From the IMG/VR virus record IMGVR_UViG_3300040801_002483, positions 1 to 21,711 of that record: a stretch of DNA of 21,711 nucleotides; one strand, 5' to 3'. Position 1 is the first letter of the stretch. Every line of letters begins with the position of its first letter. The position numbers and the translations under genes are program-made. This document shows, piece by piece, positions 1 through 8,900 of this stretch. The notes beneath the pieces were generated by a model that was given only the letters and a program-made list of their open reading frames with translations, was not told the origin of the DNA and did not search any database. Source of the DNA: a virus.

Positions 1-174
1 ATAATGAGCGAGACCGTGCATGATATGGGTAATCGGTAGCTCACGCGGACAGCGCACAATACAGTTATAACAAGAAGTACACATCCACATTGAGGTGGAG
101 CTGAGCACCGCTTCGCTATAGCGCGGCGTAAAAACTCTAGAGAACTTGTGTGATAAATAGCTATACCGCACATT
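1..174 (-). pseudogene. HdrC-like 4Fe-4S protein fragment (host flank)
   Basis: The minus strand is open from a stop at 175-177 to the left edge. It encodes a C-x2-C-x2-C-x3-C-P cluster (CTSCYNCIVRCPREL) followed by PITHIMHGLAHY. This is the second [4Fe-4S] motif of HdrC-type subunits (heterodisulfide reductase C and relatives), which pass electrons to partner subunits in the cytoplasm. HdrC proteins normally carry a first cysteine cluster about 40 residues upstream. Here the frame hits a stop only about 37 residues before the first cysteine, and no ribosome binding site precedes the only alternative start (GTG at 171). The fragment abuts the end of the prophage, so I infer the host gene lost its 5' part to phage insertion. 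The 3' end lies outside the window. The family is fairly sure; the break is likely; the exact junction (somewhere about 125-200) cannot be placed. Confidence 0.6.
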
Positions 175-210
175 TCATAATATAAAAACTATATTCATGC
201 TTCGAGTTAT

Positions 211-234
211 AGCCGCCCATAGGGCGGCTTTTTT
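211..234 (+). terminator. Intrinsic terminator at prophage edge
   Basis: An 8-bp perfect GC-rich stem (AGCCGCCC, loop ATA, GGGCGGCT) is followed on the plus strand by six T residues. The T-run faces rightward, so it best stops transcription coming from the host side. On the minus strand, which carries the methylase gene ending at 243, the stem is followed by ATAACT and would be a weaker terminator. It may serve both sides. Confidence 0.7.
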
Positions 235-242
235 ATGCGTGG

Positions 243-1004
243 TTAATAATTCGTGATTAACAGTTCTGGGCTGCGTTTACGAGACGTGCCAACAGAGTAA
301 TTCACGCTGACTTCATGCAAATCAAATTGACTGAATAAATCACGGATTGGCTGTGCATCGTTAATGCTCAGGATAAATTTACCCTTCACGCCCAGCAGAA
401 GATCACGCAGGCGCTCAAAGTCAGCAGGATCAAACACATTCTTGCCATAATAATCCTCACAGCCATAGTACGGTGGATCGATGTAGAAAAAAGTATCTAA
501 ACGATCATGCTTAGTTATTAGCTTGGCATAGTTTTGATTTTCGACATACACACGGGCTAAACGCAAATGCGCAGCGCTTAAGTCTTCCTCAATGCGCAGC
601 AGATTAAAATTGCTGGATCGTGTAGTGCTGACGGAAAAACTAGGGTTATTGATGCGGCTACCATAACCTGATCGCACTAAATAATAGAATCGTGCAGCGC
701 GTTGAATATCTGTGAGCGAATCAGGATCTGATTTAATAAAGCGCTGGAACTCATCCCGCGCGGTCAAAATCCACTTAAACTGCTTTACGAATTCTTCTAG
801 GTGATGCTGCACACAGCGATACAAAGTCACTAGCTCGACATTAATATCATTGATTACCTCAACTCGACTAGGCTCTTTGCGAAACAATAGCCATGCTGCA
901 CCTGCAAACACTTCACAGTAACAATGATGCTCAGGTATTAGCGGAATAATCTCACGAGTTAATTGAGATTTGCCACCCAACCAAGATAAAAAGGATTTAC
1001 CCAT
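243..1004 (-). CDS. D12-class DNA adenine N6-methyltransferase
   Basis: This 253-residue protein transfers a methyl group from S-adenosylmethionine to the N6 of adenine in DNA. Visible D12/Dam-family landmarks are the N-terminal FLSWLGGKSQL, the motif I region FAGAAWLLF, the catalytic DPPY within YIDPPYYG and a C-terminal RKRSPELLITNY. Methionine at 1004 is chosen because GGAG lies nine bases before it; the in-frame TTG at 1019 overlaps that GGAG. Specificity, for example GATC, cannot be read from sequence. It is the last gene before host DNA, separated from the tail operon by about 180 bases. In Mu the modification gene mom occupies the same terminal place, so a role in protecting phage DNA from restriction is a reasonable inference. 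It could also be an orphan methylase of the lysogen. Confidence 0.92.
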   Translation of the reverse strand: MGKSFLSWLGGKSQLTREIIPLIPEHHCYCEVFAGAAWLLFRKEPSRVEVINDINVELVTLYRCVQHHLEEFVKQFKWILTARDEFQRFIKSDPDSLTDIQRAARFYYLVRSGYGSRINNPSFSVSTTRSSNFNLLRIEEDLSAAHLRLARVYVENQNYAKLITKHDRLDTFFYIDPPYYGCEDYYGKNVFDPADFERLRDLLLGVKGKFILSINDAQPIRDLFSQFDLHEVSVNYSVGTSRKRSPELLITNY

Positions 1005-1104
1005 AGCACTAGACTCCAATATTTAAGATGAACGGGCGAATCCAATTCCCACCTTCCTACCATTTTCAATGCACAAACGACTTTAGTTAGGCGAATGATT
1101 AAAT

Positions 1105-1134
1105 AATTTACCATAAACAACAAAGCACTCGCAA
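1105..1134 (-). promoter_or_regulatory. Candidate promoter for the methylase gene
   Basis: On the minus strand TTGCGA (1134-1129) and TAAATT (1110-1105) are 18 bases apart in an AT-rich stretch upstream of the methylase. The region between the last tail gene (1185) and the methylase start holds no other gene. The match is modest and may be chance. Confidence 0.3.
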
Positions 1135-1184
1135 TTCAGATTTAGGAATATAACAGCGAAGAACGCGCTAATATGGTGCTGACC

Positions 1185-1421
1185 TTAAACATAATAGCTT
1201 TCAGTCGGCAGCGCGGGGCTTTCACCGATTACATTACCATTTTGTACATAGGCGAAATTGCCGACTGAAACGCCAGTACCCACTGCGGTAAATTGCCGCC
1301 CTGCATCATCTTCCAGCAGCGTTGTGCCAGCAGCCCGCACAGTCAGCACCGTGCCGATTCGAACCCCGCCACTATCATCATTGCTCAATAAGCGTTTCAA
1401 TTCGATGATTGGATTACTCAT
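1185..1421 (-). CDS. Small tail-tip protein, function unknown
   Basis: A 78-residue protein whose start overlaps the stop of the tail hub gene in an ATGA junction, so the two are probably translationally coupled. It is glycine- and valine-rich (RIGTVLTVRAAGTTLLEDDAGRQ and VSVGNFAYVQNGNVIG), a pattern suggesting a small beta-barrel or OB-like fold. Proteins of this size often follow hub proteins in long-tailed phages, where they help assemble the tail tip. I do not recognise the family. It is the last structural gene before the methylase, so no tail fibre gene follows it. Confidence 0.7.
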   Translation of the reverse strand: MSNPIIELKRLLSNDDSGGVRIGTVLTVRAAGTTLLEDDAGRQFTAVGTGVSVGNFAYVQNGNVIGESPALPTESYYV

Positions 1422-2971
1422 GTAATGTACTCAATCATGGTGACTTGCTGTGTAACCGATGTACGCGACACATTCACTGCGACACGATCCACGATACCAA
1501 ACCAATCGGCGTGCTTAACCACGTCACCTGGTAAGCGTAGCGGGTAATCAACCGCATCCATTAGGTGCTTGCGGGTGCGGTAACGTACATCCCACGCGTT
1601 ATCGTACAAAAAGCCGCGCCCAGCATGTCTACCAGCCTGGGGCGATAAAATCAGCGGATTAATCTGTACAGGTGCTGCATTATCGCCTGGTGAACCAGAC
1701 AAAGTGCAAGCCACGACATAGCCGCTATTTTCACCACGCACGATCACCTGATTATAGCCTGGTCGTTTTTCGTAGCGCCGCGACTCGCTCAGCGTATCCT
1801 CGTCTAAGACTGCGAAGCGCTTATCGCCGTCAACAAAATCGCTCGGGCTTTTAGCAAACTTGTAACGCACAGACAGCATACGACCTGCTAGCGAAGTGCT
1901 GACAAACGCATGTTGAGACTTAGCAATACGCTGGATAATCTGAATTGGATAAACGTCGTGTACGGTGAAGACGTTGGCGGGCACGTCCCAATCATCTATC
2001 TGCCAATCCAGCGTCCAACCCCCACCCGCTGCGGTTAGTAAATACTCGCAAATCTGCCGAGCAGTGGTATTAGTTGCCCAAGTATAGGAGATTGGACGCT
2101 GATGATCTCGCCCTAGATCAGCGCTAGGCGAGCGTCCCTTAAACGTCCATAAATCGCGTTGACCAAACTCAGCAGCACCCGCAGGCGATACATCCTCAAC
2201 CAGAATCGGGAACTGCTGACCGTTAGCAGTGATAATAATCTCGATCTCGCCGTTGGCAGGCTCAATCAGATTTTTAGCCATATCCCCGACAACCGTGCCT
2301 TGCGCACTCCAGCAATACGAATCTAGATCGGTTTCTAAGGTACAACTCAAAGCAGCGACATTAGTGCCGTTATCGGCGGTGACGATTGAAGACATGACTG
2401 GATAAATACTCCCTGTGTAAACTTCAGTAAACCAAACAATATCCAGACGCCATCGCCAATGCGTCACGTCATTTGGGTCAGTACCGTCTTCATTAAAAAC
2501 AGCACCGCCCCACAGCAAAGTTATCGATGGGGTGACAGGCGTTGCAGCATCTAATGTGAGTAAAATAGACGTGTCGACGGGATTGGCAGCACCCCACAAC
2601 AAAACGTGCTGGGTGTCGACGGGATTGGCAGCACTCCATAACAGCGTATGTTCAGTGTCAATTGTTTGCGTTGCGCCCCATAACAATGTGCCGTTAATAG
2701 ATAATGTACTCTGCGCACCCCATAAAAAAGTGCTGTCTTGATCTAAAGGCGCTGCTGCACTGGTGGTCAGATCGATATAACCATCAATAAGGCTCGAATC
2801 TGCCCATAAAAAAATATGTTCTGTATCTAAAGATGAAGCTGCACTAGCGGTTAAGTCAACAAAGGTGACTAAGGTTGAGGCCGACTCTGCAATCAAGCCA
2901 ACTATATCCAGCACTTGCGCAGCCTGAGACCATGCCACCGTAGTGCCAGCCATAACAGCGCGCACTGCCAT
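1418..2971 (-). CDS. Tail hub / tail-tip protein with N-terminal 14-residue repeats
   Basis: This 517-residue protein starts at 2971, two bases after the stop of the previous gene; an in-frame start at 3109 would overlap that gene by 45 codons and is rejected. Residues 19-157 are ten tandem 14-residue units ending in a LLWGAA-like core. Residues from about 160 on look like a phage tail hub: RWRLDIVWFTEVYTGSIYPV, DMAKNLIEPANGEIEIII and a segment with RQICEYLL, GWTLDW, VYPIQIIQRIAKSQHAFVS and LSVRYKF. That last part resembles gp27-like hub domains that sit below the tail tube. Its place after the tape measure and before a small tail-tip gene supports this role. No enzymatic lysozyme or peptidase motif is evident. 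Family assignment is inferred from pattern and context. Confidence 0.65.
   Translation of the reverse strand: MAVRAVMAGTTVAWSQAAQVLDIVGLIAESASTLVTFVDLTASAASSLDTEHIFLWADSSLIDGYIDLTTSAAAPLDQDSTFLWGAQSTLSINGTLLWGATQTIDTEHTLLWSAANPVDTQHVLLWGAANPVDTSILLTLDAATPVTPSITLLWGGAVFNEDGTDPNDVTHWRWRLDIVWFTEVYTGSIYPVMSSIVTADNGTNVAALSCTLETDLDSYCWSAQGTVVGDMAKNLIEPANGEIEIIITANGQQFPILVEDVSPAGAAEFGQRDLWTFKGRSPSADLGRDHQRPISYTWATNTTARQICEYLLTAAGGGWTLDWQIDDWDVPANVFTVHDVYPIQIIQRIAKSQHAFVSTSLAGRMLSVRYKFAKSPSDFVDGDKRFAVLDEDTLSESRRYEKRPGYNQVIVRGENSGYVVACTLSGSPGDNAAPVQINPLILSPQAGRHAGRGFLYDNAWDVRYRTRKHLMDAVDYPLRLPGDVVKHADWFGIVDRVAVNVSRTSVTQQVTMIEYIT
2501..2917 (-). repeat. Ten tandem 42-bp (14-residue) coding repeats in hub gene
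   Basis: The start of the hub protein is made of back-to-back 14-residue units, with no spacer between them: QVLDIVGLIAESAS, TLVTFVDLTASAAS, SLDTEHIFLWADSS, LIDGYIDLTTSAAA, PLDQDSTFLWGAQS, TLSINGTLLWGATQ, TIDTEHTLLWSAAN, PVDTQHVLLWGAAN, PVDTSILLTLDAAT and PVTPSITLLWGGA. The consensus is PvDTxHtLLWGAAn. Central copies are most alike in DNA, sharing runs such as GTCGACGGGATTGGCAGCA, while outer copies have diverged. That fits growth by unequal exchange from the middle. Confidence 0.85.
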
Positions 2972-2973
2972 GA

Positions 2974-5595
2974 CTAAACATCGCCGCCATAGACCACGCG
3001 CACGCTGTCTTGTTGCGCCCAGCTTGAGCCGTACTGCACACCGCGCACCACCCAAAAACGTCCGGCATTGCCGAAGGTGCGAAACGCAAAACCCTCGCCA
3101 AACTGCCAAGTACCTGAGAAGCCCGCTGCGGGCAAGGTGAAGTAAGGTAAGCCTGTACCGCTATCAATTGCCGTGTCCGCTGAGACATTACCCGTACCGA
3201 CAATACCGCGCCGCCGCCCGCGCACATTAAACTCAGTCGAACTGGTGAACTCAATAACCCAGTCTTCATCAACGCAACCTTCATTAGCGACGATAATCGG
3301 ATGATCGAGATCATTAAAGTTGCCACTATTCGGTGCACCCGTTCCTAGCCAGTCTGCTTCATCCCAGGTCTGGAAGAAACTCAACTCAGACACCCGCGCA
3401 TACAGATCGCCTAACTCTAAAACGCCAGCCACCAGCGCACCCGCGCTATAGCTATTTAATAACGGTGTTTTAAGATACACATAGCGAGATGCAATATCGA
3501 CCTTATCCACCACCGCAAGTTCTTCAGTTGCGCCTTCTTTAACGATAATCACGTCATCAGCAAAGAATTGCTGAACAGTCGATTTCCCCCCGTTCTTAGT
3601 CGATTCAACGATAGAATCAACTTTCCAGTATAAATCCCAGACAGGGCGAGTAGTTTCGATTTGCGCAAAGCCGTTTTCAGGCGAATAAACGCCTGAGCCG
3701 TCGCCGCTAATCACGCCAGCGGCATCACAGCTCAGGCTTAACGCTCTCATTTCGCCGTTAAAATCATACGTTGTGCGCGTGAACATCGACAGGCTTTCCG
3801 GCTCCACAACACCGTCAACACTCATCGGCACAATATAGGTATAGCTATCCGGCGTATAGGACGCATCATGCAGCACGTCATAACTAACAATCACATCACC
3901 ATCGCACGGATCATCACCTAAATTTAAGCTCAAGGTATAACCCGTGCCAAAAAAGGAGTTGTTGACGGTGGCGCTGCTTAAAAACCCATCGGCATACGCG
4001 GTGCTATCCAGCAACGACTGCTCATTTGGGTAAATATTCAACTCAGAACTAAACGTCCCAATATCACCCCAATCAGGACCGTACAGTAATGCGGTTTTGG
4101 TTAAGGTCTCAGTAATCGAACCCGAAACCGACTCATAGCTAAAACCTGGGTTTCTGCGCAAATACTGCACACGCAAGGTAGGCAGCAACGTACCGGCTGG
4201 CAGATCGGTGCTATAACTATTGATAGCACCGTTGTTGGGTAAAAGTTGATTTTCTGTGATGCGGTAGCCGCTTCCGATCACCGTTTGCGCGGAAAAGTAA
4301 ACCTTGTCTGGGCTTGCATTTATATCTTTATATAACGTGCTATCGCTACCATACAGGCTTTCCAACGTAGTAATACCCAAATGCTGGAGCGGAACGGTTG
4401 CCGCATCAGTATCAGATACCGCCAATGCGTGCAGTCGCCCACTGGCACGATGCAACAGCGAAACAGGCCAATAACCCGTCGTAGGCAGGTACACATAAAT
4501 CACATCATAATCAGCGCCGGATACCAATACTGTCGAACTACGATCAACTGCACGATAATAGGTATTCTCAGGGCAGACCTCCGATTTGAAATGCCCGTCG
4601 ATATTAGGTGTCGAGCTAGTTTTATCCTTAAATAAAATCTGAAACGAGCCGGATTTGACCGGAGCGGTAAATTCAAAAAAACTATCATCTGACTGACACA
4701 GATTCCCGTCATTCCCGTCAAAAATATTCCAAAACGCATTACATTCCGCATCATTAACGGTTGTTCTATACGCCCAATACGTCATTGTATCCAACACTAC
4801 ATCTTGCACACCCGGCTCACCTGACGTATTACCATAAAATATCCCCTGGCTGGTGACGCGGCTCGACATACTGGGCTGTAAACGCGCACTAACATCACGA
4901 ATGAAAACGCTTGTGCCGCCCGCGCTCGCGCCACCGCTTAACTCGGTATTACCCACCACGCGCATCCCAATCCCCGCCAAGCCCTTAGCTGGCACAACAC
5001 GGATAATCGTACCCGCCGCGACCGCTTTTGACAGTCCTGGATCAATATAAACCGCAACTTGATCCGTGAACTCATTTTTTAACTCTTGCACCGCATAAGG
5101 ACGATGACCTGGGATTAGCGCAATCAAGCTGCCTGGCTGCACCTTATATAGATTGGGTGGGAAATCATTATAAGAAGATGCAGTAATGGAGACGTAAATC
5201 ACTGTATCACCCACAGCAGCCGTTGCGATGAGTGGGCGGCGAACTGAATCCAATAATTCAGCGTCAGCCTCAACATCACCAGGAAACAATTTGTCCATCA
5301 AATCAACACGCCGCTCTTGCGGCGCTTCGACCAGCGACACATAGGTTTTCGGATCAGCAGGCTGATTATCCAGATAAACCAAGGAGTCTTTTAATTGCTC
5401 GTTACCTGGAGCACGGTTACACATATAAAGCTGCTGTGCTTGCACATCACCTTGTACCCGTTCCAATCGAGTAATCCGCTTAAATACATTCTCAACCGTG
5501 TTGTCAGGTACTTCGATCAGCGACATCGCCCCGCCGCCCTGATCATCTTCAGTGGTATTCTCGCTGTAATAAAGTTTAATATCGGTGCTTAACAT
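2974..5595 (-). CDS. Large tail-tip structural protein (873 aa), family unknown
   Basis: The second-largest gene of the window lies directly between the small distal-tail gene and the hub gene, one base after the former's stop. The N-terminus (residues about 20-70) is helical and charged (NTVENVFKRITRLERVQ); the rest is rich in beta-strand, glycine, serine and tyrosine patterns with many short Asp/Asn turns. This is typical of large tail-tip or tail-appended proteins of siphoviruses. No signal peptide, membrane segment or enzyme motif was seen. Since no separate tail fibre gene follows, it could take part in host recognition, but that is a guess from position. It is as GC-balanced as its neighbours and unbroken. 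Confidence 0.65.
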   Translation of the reverse strand: MLSTDIKLYYSENTTEDDQGGGAMSLIEVPDNTVENVFKRITRLERVQGDVQAQQLYMCNRAPGNEQLKDSLVYLDNQPADPKTYVSLVEAPQERRVDLMDKLFPGDVEADAELLDSVRRPLIATAAVGDTVIYVSITASSYNDFPPNLYKVQPGSLIALIPGHRPYAVQELKNEFTDQVAVYIDPGLSKAVAAGTIIRVVPAKGLAGIGMRVVGNTELSGGASAGGTSVFIRDVSARLQPSMSSRVTSQGIFYGNTSGEPGVQDVVLDTMTYWAYRTTVNDAECNAFWNIFDGNDGNLCQSDDSFFEFTAPVKSGSFQILFKDKTSSTPNIDGHFKSEVCPENTYYRAVDRSSTVLVSGADYDVIYVYLPTTGYWPVSLLHRASGRLHALAVSDTDAATVPLQHLGITTLESLYGSDSTLYKDINASPDKVYFSAQTVIGSGYRITENQLLPNNGAINSYSTDLPAGTLLPTLRVQYLRRNPGFSYESVSGSITETLTKTALLYGPDWGDIGTFSSELNIYPNEQSLLDSTAYADGFLSSATVNNSFFGTGYTLSLNLGDDPCDGDVIVSYDVLHDASYTPDSYTYIVPMSVDGVVEPESLSMFTRTTYDFNGEMRALSLSCDAAGVISGDGSGVYSPENGFAQIETTRPVWDLYWKVDSIVESTKNGGKSTVQQFFADDVIIVKEGATEELAVVDKVDIASRYVYLKTPLLNSYSAGALVAGVLELGDLYARVSELSFFQTWDEADWLGTGAPNSGNFNDLDHPIIVANEGCVDEDWVIEFTSSTEFNVRGRRRGIVGTGNVSADTAIDSGTGLPYFTLPAAGFSGTWQFGEGFAFRTFGNAGRFWVVRGVQYGSSWAQQDSVRVVYGGDV

Positions 5596-5596
5596 G

Positions 5597-5980
5597 TCAC
5601 ATAATCCATAATTTTAATTTAATCGAAAACCGATCATCAGCGTCAGGATCGGCATATTCCTGCAAGCTCTTCGCTTCTAGCGGGCGCCCATCCTCATGCC
5701 GCCATACAACGCTATAAGTTGCGCCGCGTAAATCCAGCGTCATTTCGTGCCCTAGCGTGCTAGACAATAATGCGAACAGCGCATCGACATCGCCCTTACT
5801 GGTATCCATCAAAGTCGAACCGCCGCCCAAAGTCATGGGGCGCTTGACTGACATTGATGCCTGCTCGATCTTCACCGTGCCTGTCAGTGTTGTATGCAAT
5901 ATTTGAGTGATCGGTGTCCAGTCATACTCATCTTCCCAATAAATATCATCAGGCAAAGCCACGCCGTTCAAATCACTCAT
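5597..5980 (-). CDS. Distal tail-like protein following tape measure
   Basis: A 127-residue protein starting in a TAGTGATG junction with the tape-measure stop; ATG at 5980 follows AAGGG by seven bases and is preferred to the GTG at 5983. The N-terminus LNGVALPDDIYWEDEYDWTP and the middle SVKRPMTLGG look like the start and core of small distal tail proteins of Mu-like siphoviruses, which connect the tube to the tip. It has an alternating beta pattern (EMTLDLRGATYSVVWRH) and no membrane segment. Position between tape measure and large tail-tip gene agrees with this. The family link is from recalled pattern, not from a search. Confidence 0.6.
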   Translation of the reverse strand: MSDLNGVALPDDIYWEDEYDWTPITQILHTTLTGTVKIEQASMSVKRPMTLGGGSTLMDTSKGDVDALFALLSSTLGHEMTLDLRGATYSVVWRHEDGRPLEAKSLQEYADPDADDRFSIKLKLWIM

Positions 5981-5982
5981 CA

Positions 5983-8900
5983 CTAAACCCTTTTCGACAC
6001 ATCACGCAGACCGTCAACGATGAGGTCTAAATCAGAACGTCCGCCAGACACTTGAGCCGTGCCGCGACTGCCAAAATCAAACCGCAACGTCACAGTTTCA
6101 GTGCTGCCAGCCTGCACTAGCCCGCCCTGATTCAGCATCTGCACCGTACCAGGCTGCGCTTGCAGTTCTGGCACGGACACTGAAGCAGACAGACCGCCGC
6201 GTAATTTCTCCAATGCCGCCGAACCCACTTGCTTAACTACATCTTTAGGCAGCACAAACTCACCAGGGGTGAGCATCGCAGGTACGGTATCGGTATTACC
6301 CGAGCCAGGAACTAGACCGCCTGTATTCAGTTGCAAAATATCCAGCACATCGTCTGGAACATCGTCTGGAGCATCGTCTAAAGTGAAGTCATCTAAAAAC
6401 TCAGTCAGCTTAGCTATCTTTTCATCACGGATCTGACGCCCTGGCGCAAACTCCTTTATTGTATCCAGATGACTGACACCTTTAATTGTCCCTAACAGAT
6501 AGTCCTCATAATCGGATTGCGCTGCAAGGCGCCGCTTTTTACCCTCAGCAGCTAACAGTAAATCAGCCAGATCAACGTCACTAGCACTAGCATCGTCTGA
6601 ACCCGCCTTACTTCTCTTGGGGCTTTGACGCGGCTTGGCTTTTTGTGTTTTTGGGGCATCAATCTGAACATCATTTGCCGCCGCCTGTACATCTGCAATA
6701 GCGCGTAGCGCGTCCTTCACGTCAACCTTAACTGGCAGTGGTACGCTTAAAGCCTCGCTAATATCTCGATACGCACCCTTAGATGCTTTAATCGCGTCAG
6801 TAAAATCAATCGAGATTTGACTATTATTCAGCGCATCAATCAGCGCCTGCGCGTTGTTTGCCTGCACCTGTAGATAATCCAGATCAATCCCTACGCTCAA
6901 GTCCGCTTTACTTTCAGCCACGATAGAGCGCACATGCTCGATAATCGCTGCCTGATTCGCCTTGCGTACTTCAGTAATCTCAGCTTCAAACGCCAGGTGA
7001 TCAGCGTTCTGCTTTTCTTGCAGCCGTGTTTGCAATTGGCTTTTTTGCTCTGCTTGAGACTGGTTAAATACCCGCTTATTACCCTGCCGACGTTGCGCTG
7101 ATTCAGACTTAAACGCCTCTTGTTCCTTATTAAAGGTAGCCTCTTTTTGCAAGAGACCGTTATGTAACTGTCTAACAGACCGAAAGTCCTGCTGCCCTAA
7201 ACCACCTAAACCGCCATTTTTCGTAAGCGACGAAAACCAGCTTTCAATCCCAGGAACAATACCGCCAGCACTAAAAAACAGTGGGCGCTTAAGAACACCC
7301 TCAACGCCTTTATTGAGTTGCTTAACCGTGTCCAACCCTAATTCCTGCACGGCGTGCTTGTTCAGCACAAACTCACCAGGGGTCAGCATCGCAGGCACGG
7401 TGTCAGTATTACCGCTACCAGGAATCAGTCCTTGACGGCGTTGATAGCCACCCGCTAAACCGCCTGCATTGTGCTGCTCAACGGTTTGCACATAGACGGT
7501 ATGCGTGCTGGATGTATCTGCCTGCAATGCAGTAATCGCCGCTTGTGCTTCGCTGGTATCGGCATTAACAGGATGAGGCGTAGCAAACGCGGCGGCAATA
7601 TCTTGCTCAACTTGCAGCGCTGCCTGGATTGTAGGCGTGAAGTCTGCGGTGAACTCAGTCTCAGCACCGATGCCTTCCACCAATTGCTGCGCTTCACGCG
7701 CCTGAGACTGCAAACCCGCCAAATCAATCGACAACGGCAGTGGGGTTTCTGACTTCGCCACCTCAGACGAAAAGCGCAACACGTCTTCCTGTGCCTGTGC
7801 CATCGCTTCAGCCAGGCTTAATGCGTTTAAGCGTTTTTGCGCCAATTCTGCAAACTGATCGACCGCAGCTTGCGCAGCATCAGTTTTAATTTTCAGTTCA
7901 GTGTCTAAGTTTTTCTCTAATGCAGCACCACTTTCTTGGGCTTTTTGTTGTACGCCACCCAGTGCACCTTGCACCTGCGACATCATTGATCGAATGCCTG
8001 CAGCAGCCTTTTTCTCAACTGTAACTTGCTTATTGGTCGCCTCAGCCAAGATGTCCATTGCCGCCCGGCTATCATCGATAGCATTCTGGCGACCCTCCCA
8101 GCTATCCTTAACTGAACTAGCCGACTCCCTCGCCAGCTTGGCACTTTCACCTGCTAACTCTCTAGCCAGCGAAAAATTGCCGCGCTCCAAGGCTTCTTCC
8201 GCTTGGGCGCGTTTTTCCGCAGCTTCACGGCGAATATCGTGATGAATTTCCCATTCGTTCATCCCCTCATGACGCAGATCACGCTCAAACTCAGCTTGTG
8301 TCTTCTGCGCGTCAGCGAGCTCTTCTTCTAGCGATTTCGCCTTATCAATGCGCTTTTGATGCTCATCAGCCAGCTTATCCTGTAACTCCTGATACGCATC
8401 AGCGCGTTCATCATAAAGTTCCTTAAGCTTCTCTTGGTATTCGCTTTCTAGCTCACTGCTATCGTTACCACTGGCCTCAGCCATCTCAATGGCTTGAGTG
8501 TAAAACTCAGATAGCGCGGTTTCACGCTGCGTATAACTTTCCGTAACAGCAGTAAACTCTTGCTGTGCATTATCTTTAACCAGTGCTGCCAGTTTTTTAA
8601 TCTGCTCAGCCTGGCTAATCCGCGACTCCTCAGCCGCCTGGTTAATCGCTGCAAAATGAGACTGATAGGCTTGCGCTTGCTGATCCAGTTGCGCCTCTAG
8701 TGCATCAGCTACGGCGGCATCCTGGTTTTCAAACGGCGAAGCCATTGCCTCAATCGCTGTCATGGCGGTCTCAGACGCCTTAGTCATCTGTTCTTCAATT
8801 GCCGCCGCCGCACCTTCGAGATCAGCAATCGCCATATTCAGCGCACTGGATAATTTATTCGCTGAAGCCTGCGCGGTTAAAAACGCCTCTGGCACAATTG

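Noticed and set aside
120-200. Exact phage end and target-site duplication
   Set aside because: TG-start candidates such as TGTGTGATAAATAG were seen near 147, but without the other end none can be chosen.
1005-1019. TTG start of the methylase
   Set aside because: It overlaps the GGAG used by the ATG at 1004, and the family normally begins close to the (F)xxWxGGK motif.
2972-3109. Upstream extension of the hub gene from 3109
   Set aside because: It would overlap the 873-residue gene by about 45 codons, is rich in Arg and Cys like a shadow frame, and the ATG at 2971 sits two bases after that gene's stop.
2856-3338. 160-residue minus-strand frame
   Set aside because: Fully inside the tail-tip and hub genes in another frame, with Cys/Trp/Met-rich composition typical of shadow frames.
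7901-8242. Plus-strand 113-residue frame rich in Ala, Ser and Phe
   Set aside because: Antisense to the coiled-coil part of the tape measure; such regions give long antisense frames by composition.
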